64,000 nucleotides of DNA, taken from contig VMTA01000023.1 in NCBI GenBank assembly GCA_013791855.1, positions 1 to 64,000 of the forward strand, given 5' to 3'. The position numbers and the translations under genes were made by a program. Shown here piece by piece: positions 61,556 through 64,000 of this stretch (positions are counted from its first letter, which is position 1; the number at the start of each line of letters is the position of its first letter). Below the pieces are notes generated by a model. It saw only the letters and a program-made list of their open reading frames with translations. It was not told where the DNA came from and made no database searches. Source of the stretch: Sideroxydans sp. (lineage in GTDB: Bacteria; Pseudomonadota; Gammaproteobacteria; Burkholderiales; Gallionellaceae).

Positions 61556-63157
61556 ATGACTGAAACATCCTCACACACCACCCGCAATATCTCGGTGACT
61601 TCTCTGGAGCACGGCATCTGGCCGGGTCTGAAGGCACAGCTTGAGCCTTCGCTAGCTAGACTGGGTCTGGCGCGTCTGGCTATCCCCGTCATGTTGCTGC
61701 TGCATGACGCGGTAGATATGGCCGTGCGTGCGATGCACTTCGAGGCTTTCAGGCGTTTGGCCGAGGATGAGTTCGGCATGGTGACCGGCAGCAATGCCGC
61801 AGACCTGGAAGCATTGTTCAATGCCGAGGTGGGAGAGCACGGATCGCAGAACATCGCGCAATACTGCAAAGACAACGGCCAGCACGTGCAGATCGGTTTC
61901 CCGCAACAGGGCGGCTACATCCTGTCTATCGCTGTGCCCGTGGCGTGGGATGTCTCGCAGTGCGGCACACAGGGGCTGGTCGATGCGCTGGGCTTGCGCT
62001 GGCAACAGGCCCAGCCGGTGCAAGGTTCGACTGCCTGCATCTATGCGCTGGAGCAGGCATCCCCCGATCCGGCCTCAGCACGCAGCGGCGTGCTGCTGGA
62101 TGACGCCGCCAGCCAAGGTAGCATGCAGCACATCTGCAACAAGCTGGGCTACGGCCTCATCCGTTTCTCCAGTGCGGGCGAAGTCATCGCCGTGTCGCGC
62201 GCCATGCTGGACAGCATGCGCCTGCCTGCCGAGGCTGCGGCCATCGCCGACCTGTGTACGTCCATTCCGTTCAACTTCTATAACGATGTGATATGGGGCT
62301 TGGCGCTGACCGGCGAGGGCGGTGTGTTCGAGAACTACCGTACGCGCGTCTATCTGCACGGGGAGGAGGGCGTGACGGCGCTGTTCAATGTGAGCGGCTA
62401 TCGTGATGCGGATGCGACCATCCACTCGCTGTGGCAGATCGTGTCGCTGGATGAAGGCACCACCCATCTGGGTGAAGGCTCCATCCTGAGCGAGGCGCGC
62501 ATACACAACATCACGCGCAACTATGTGCCGCAGATGGTGGAGGAGAAGGCGCGCGAAGCGGTGCAGTTGGGCAAGTCGAAGCTGATCAACGAGGAGTGCG
62601 AGATCGCCGTGCTGTTCTGCGACATCGTGGGTTTCACCTCCTTCGTGGAAAGCAACGCCAGCAGCGAATCCATCATCAACACACTCAACACCATCTTGCG
62701 CCGCGTGTCCGGCTCGGTGCGGCGGAATCGCGGCTATATCGACAAGTTCATGGGCGATAGCGTGATGGCCATCTTCATGGACCCGGCGGATGCCATCGCC
62801 GCCGCTATCGACATGCAAAAACATGCTGCCGATATCAACGGTCTGCGTTCCCGCGCCGGGCAGGACTCGCTCAGTCTGCGCATCGGCATACACTGGGGTG
62901 AGGTGGTCATCGGCAATGTAGGGACGGCGGAAAGACTGGATTGGACGGCGATAGGAGATGTGGTCAACACCGCGTCGCGCATCGAAAAGAATTGCAACCC
63001 CGGTGCCATCCTGATCAGCCAGAGTTTGATGGATGCTGTCGATGCGGCGCGCCATCCTGAGTTCGCTTTCGGCGACCTGTTCACCATCCATGTCAAAGGC
63101 AAGCGCCAGGGCTTGCCGGTATGCCATGTCGCGGCGCCCGAGATAAAGACGAAATGA
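61556..63157 (+). CDS. class III adenylate/guanylate cyclase domain protein with PAS-like N-terminal region
   Basis: VLFCDIVGFTSFVE, YIDKFMGDSVMAIF, LDWTAIGDVVNTASRIE. Confidence 0.9.
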   Translation: MTETSSHTTRNISVTSLEHGIWPGLKAQLEPSLARLGLARLAIPVMLLLHDAVDMAVRAMHFEAFRRLAEDEFGMVTGSNAADLEALFNAEVGEHGSQNIAQYCKDNGQHVQIGFPQQGGYILSIAVPVAWDVSQCGTQGLVDALGLRWQQAQPVQGSTACIYALEQASPDPASARSGVLLDDAASQGSMQHICNKLGYGLIRFSSAGEVIAVSRAMLDSMRLPAEAAAIADLCTSIPFNFYNDVIWGLALTGEGGVFENYRTRVYLHGEEGVTALFNVSGYRDADATIHSLWQIVSLDEGTTHLGEGSILSEARIHNITRNYVPQMVEEKAREAVQLGKSKLINEECEIAVLFCDIVGFTSFVESNASSESIINTLNTILRRVSGSVRRNRGYIDKFMGDSVMAIFMDPADAIAAAIDMQKHAADINGLRSRAGQDSLSLRIGIHWGEVVIGNVGTAERLDWTAIGDVVNTASRIEKNCNPGAILISQSLMDAVDAARHPEFAFGDLFTIHVKGKRQGLPVCHVAAPEIKTK

Positions 63158-63170
63158 GCGGTGAGCTGCG

Positions 63171-63983
63171 ATGCGTGACACCGGAACGCGGCTGAATCCG
63201 CTCGACCTGCTGGCCAGCCTGTTCGACAGCGGGCGCGGTGCGTATAAGCTGGACGAGGTAGCGTGGCGGGCGGCGATGGCCTTGCCGGTGTTTGACGGGC
63301 TGGATGAAACAGCGCGTCTGCACTTGCGTGAACGGACGCAGGGACTGCTGGCGGACAAGGCGTTCTCCGGCGCGGGCGGGCTGGAAATGGATGCGGCGAT
63401 GGCGACGACCATCGCGGCGTTCGCCGTGCTGCCGGTGTTGAATCTGGAGGAAGGCTGGTACTCAGGCTGGGTCGAGGTGGTGGTTTACCCGGGCGAGTTC
63501 ATATTCGACGGCGAGCAGATGGACGAGACGGGTGTGGTGCATCATGTGCGCCATGCGCGTAGCGGGGAGGCGATGGCGGGCGGGCCGCTGGTGCTTTCCT
63601 GGCAGGATGTGCAGGGGGCGGGTCGTGGCGAGGGCTTCAATGTGGTGATCCACGAGTTCGCGCACAAACTGGACATGCGCAACGGCGAGGCGAACGGCAG
63701 GCCGCCGCTGCATGCGGGGATGGACCCGGCTGCGTGGGCGGAGGTGTGGCTGGCGGCTTACGATGATCTGTGTCGCCGCGTGGACGGTGGCGAAGTGACG
63801 CAGATCGACCCGTATGCGACGGAGAGTCCGGCGGAATGTTTCGCGGTGCTTTCCGAGTACTTCTTCGAAGCACCGCATGTGCTGCATGCTGAATATCCGG
63901 AAGTGTATGGGCAACTGGTGCAGTTCTACCGGCAGGATACGCTGGCGCGCCTGAGGCAGGCGGGCGGTATCATCGGTACCTGA
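63171..63983 (+). CDS. mtfA: MtfA-family zinc-dependent peptidase (M90)
   Basis: VVIHEFAHKLDMRNGEANG; C-terminal ECFAVLSEYFFEAP. Confidence 0.9.
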   Translation: MRDTGTRLNPLDLLASLFDSGRGAYKLDEVAWRAAMALPVFDGLDETARLHLRERTQGLLADKAFSGAGGLEMDAAMATTIAAFAVLPVLNLEEGWYSGWVEVVVYPGEFIFDGEQMDETGVVHHVRHARSGEAMAGGPLVLSWQDVQGAGRGEGFNVVIHEFAHKLDMRNGEANGRPPLHAGMDPAAWAEVWLAAYDDLCRRVDGGEVTQIDPYATESPAECFAVLSEYFFEAPHVLHAEYPEVYGQLVQFYRQDTLARLRQAGGIIGT

Positions 63984-64000
63984 ATCTTTCCATTCGACAG

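Overview
GC-rich betaproteobacterial chromosome segment. Gene order and content resemble Nitrosomonadales/Gallionellaceae-like genomes; this is inferred from synteny and was not tested. Most of the window is conserved core: an APS-type assimilatory sulfate reduction operon (cysI', DUF934, cysH, cysD, cysN); rsgA/PCD/cyt c/M48/orn; hemH-hrcA-nadK-recN-bamE-dapB; carAB-greA-yhbY-rlmE-ftsH-folP-glmM; pstSCAB; tpiA-secG-tRNA-Leu(GAG)-nuoA-N; NUDIX; amt; HDOD/adenylate cyclase; mtfA. The most interesting accessory features are as follows. (1) A minus-strand operon (ferredoxin, CcoG-like, DUF302, octaheme cytochrome c, cytochrome b) lies behind a consensus-perfect sigma-54 promoter. The first ~100 nt of its predicted transcript form three consecutive hairpins ending in a near-perfect intrinsic terminator with U7, before the first gene. 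This is a candidate sigma-54-driven sRNA or attenuating leader, divergent from its likely enhancer-binding protein. (2) A ~1.28 kb AT-rich cassette carries a complete FRG-domain gene plus a truncated upstream ORF. It is bounded by ~90 bp near-identical inverted repeats and has no transposase. (3) A diguanylate cyclase has a periplasmic CxxCH heme motif and is translationally coupled to a glycosyltransferase-like gene, followed by a PilZ/YcgR gene. (4) A second textbook sigma-54 promoter lies upstream of amt. No rRNA, CRISPR array, transposase or prophage was seen.
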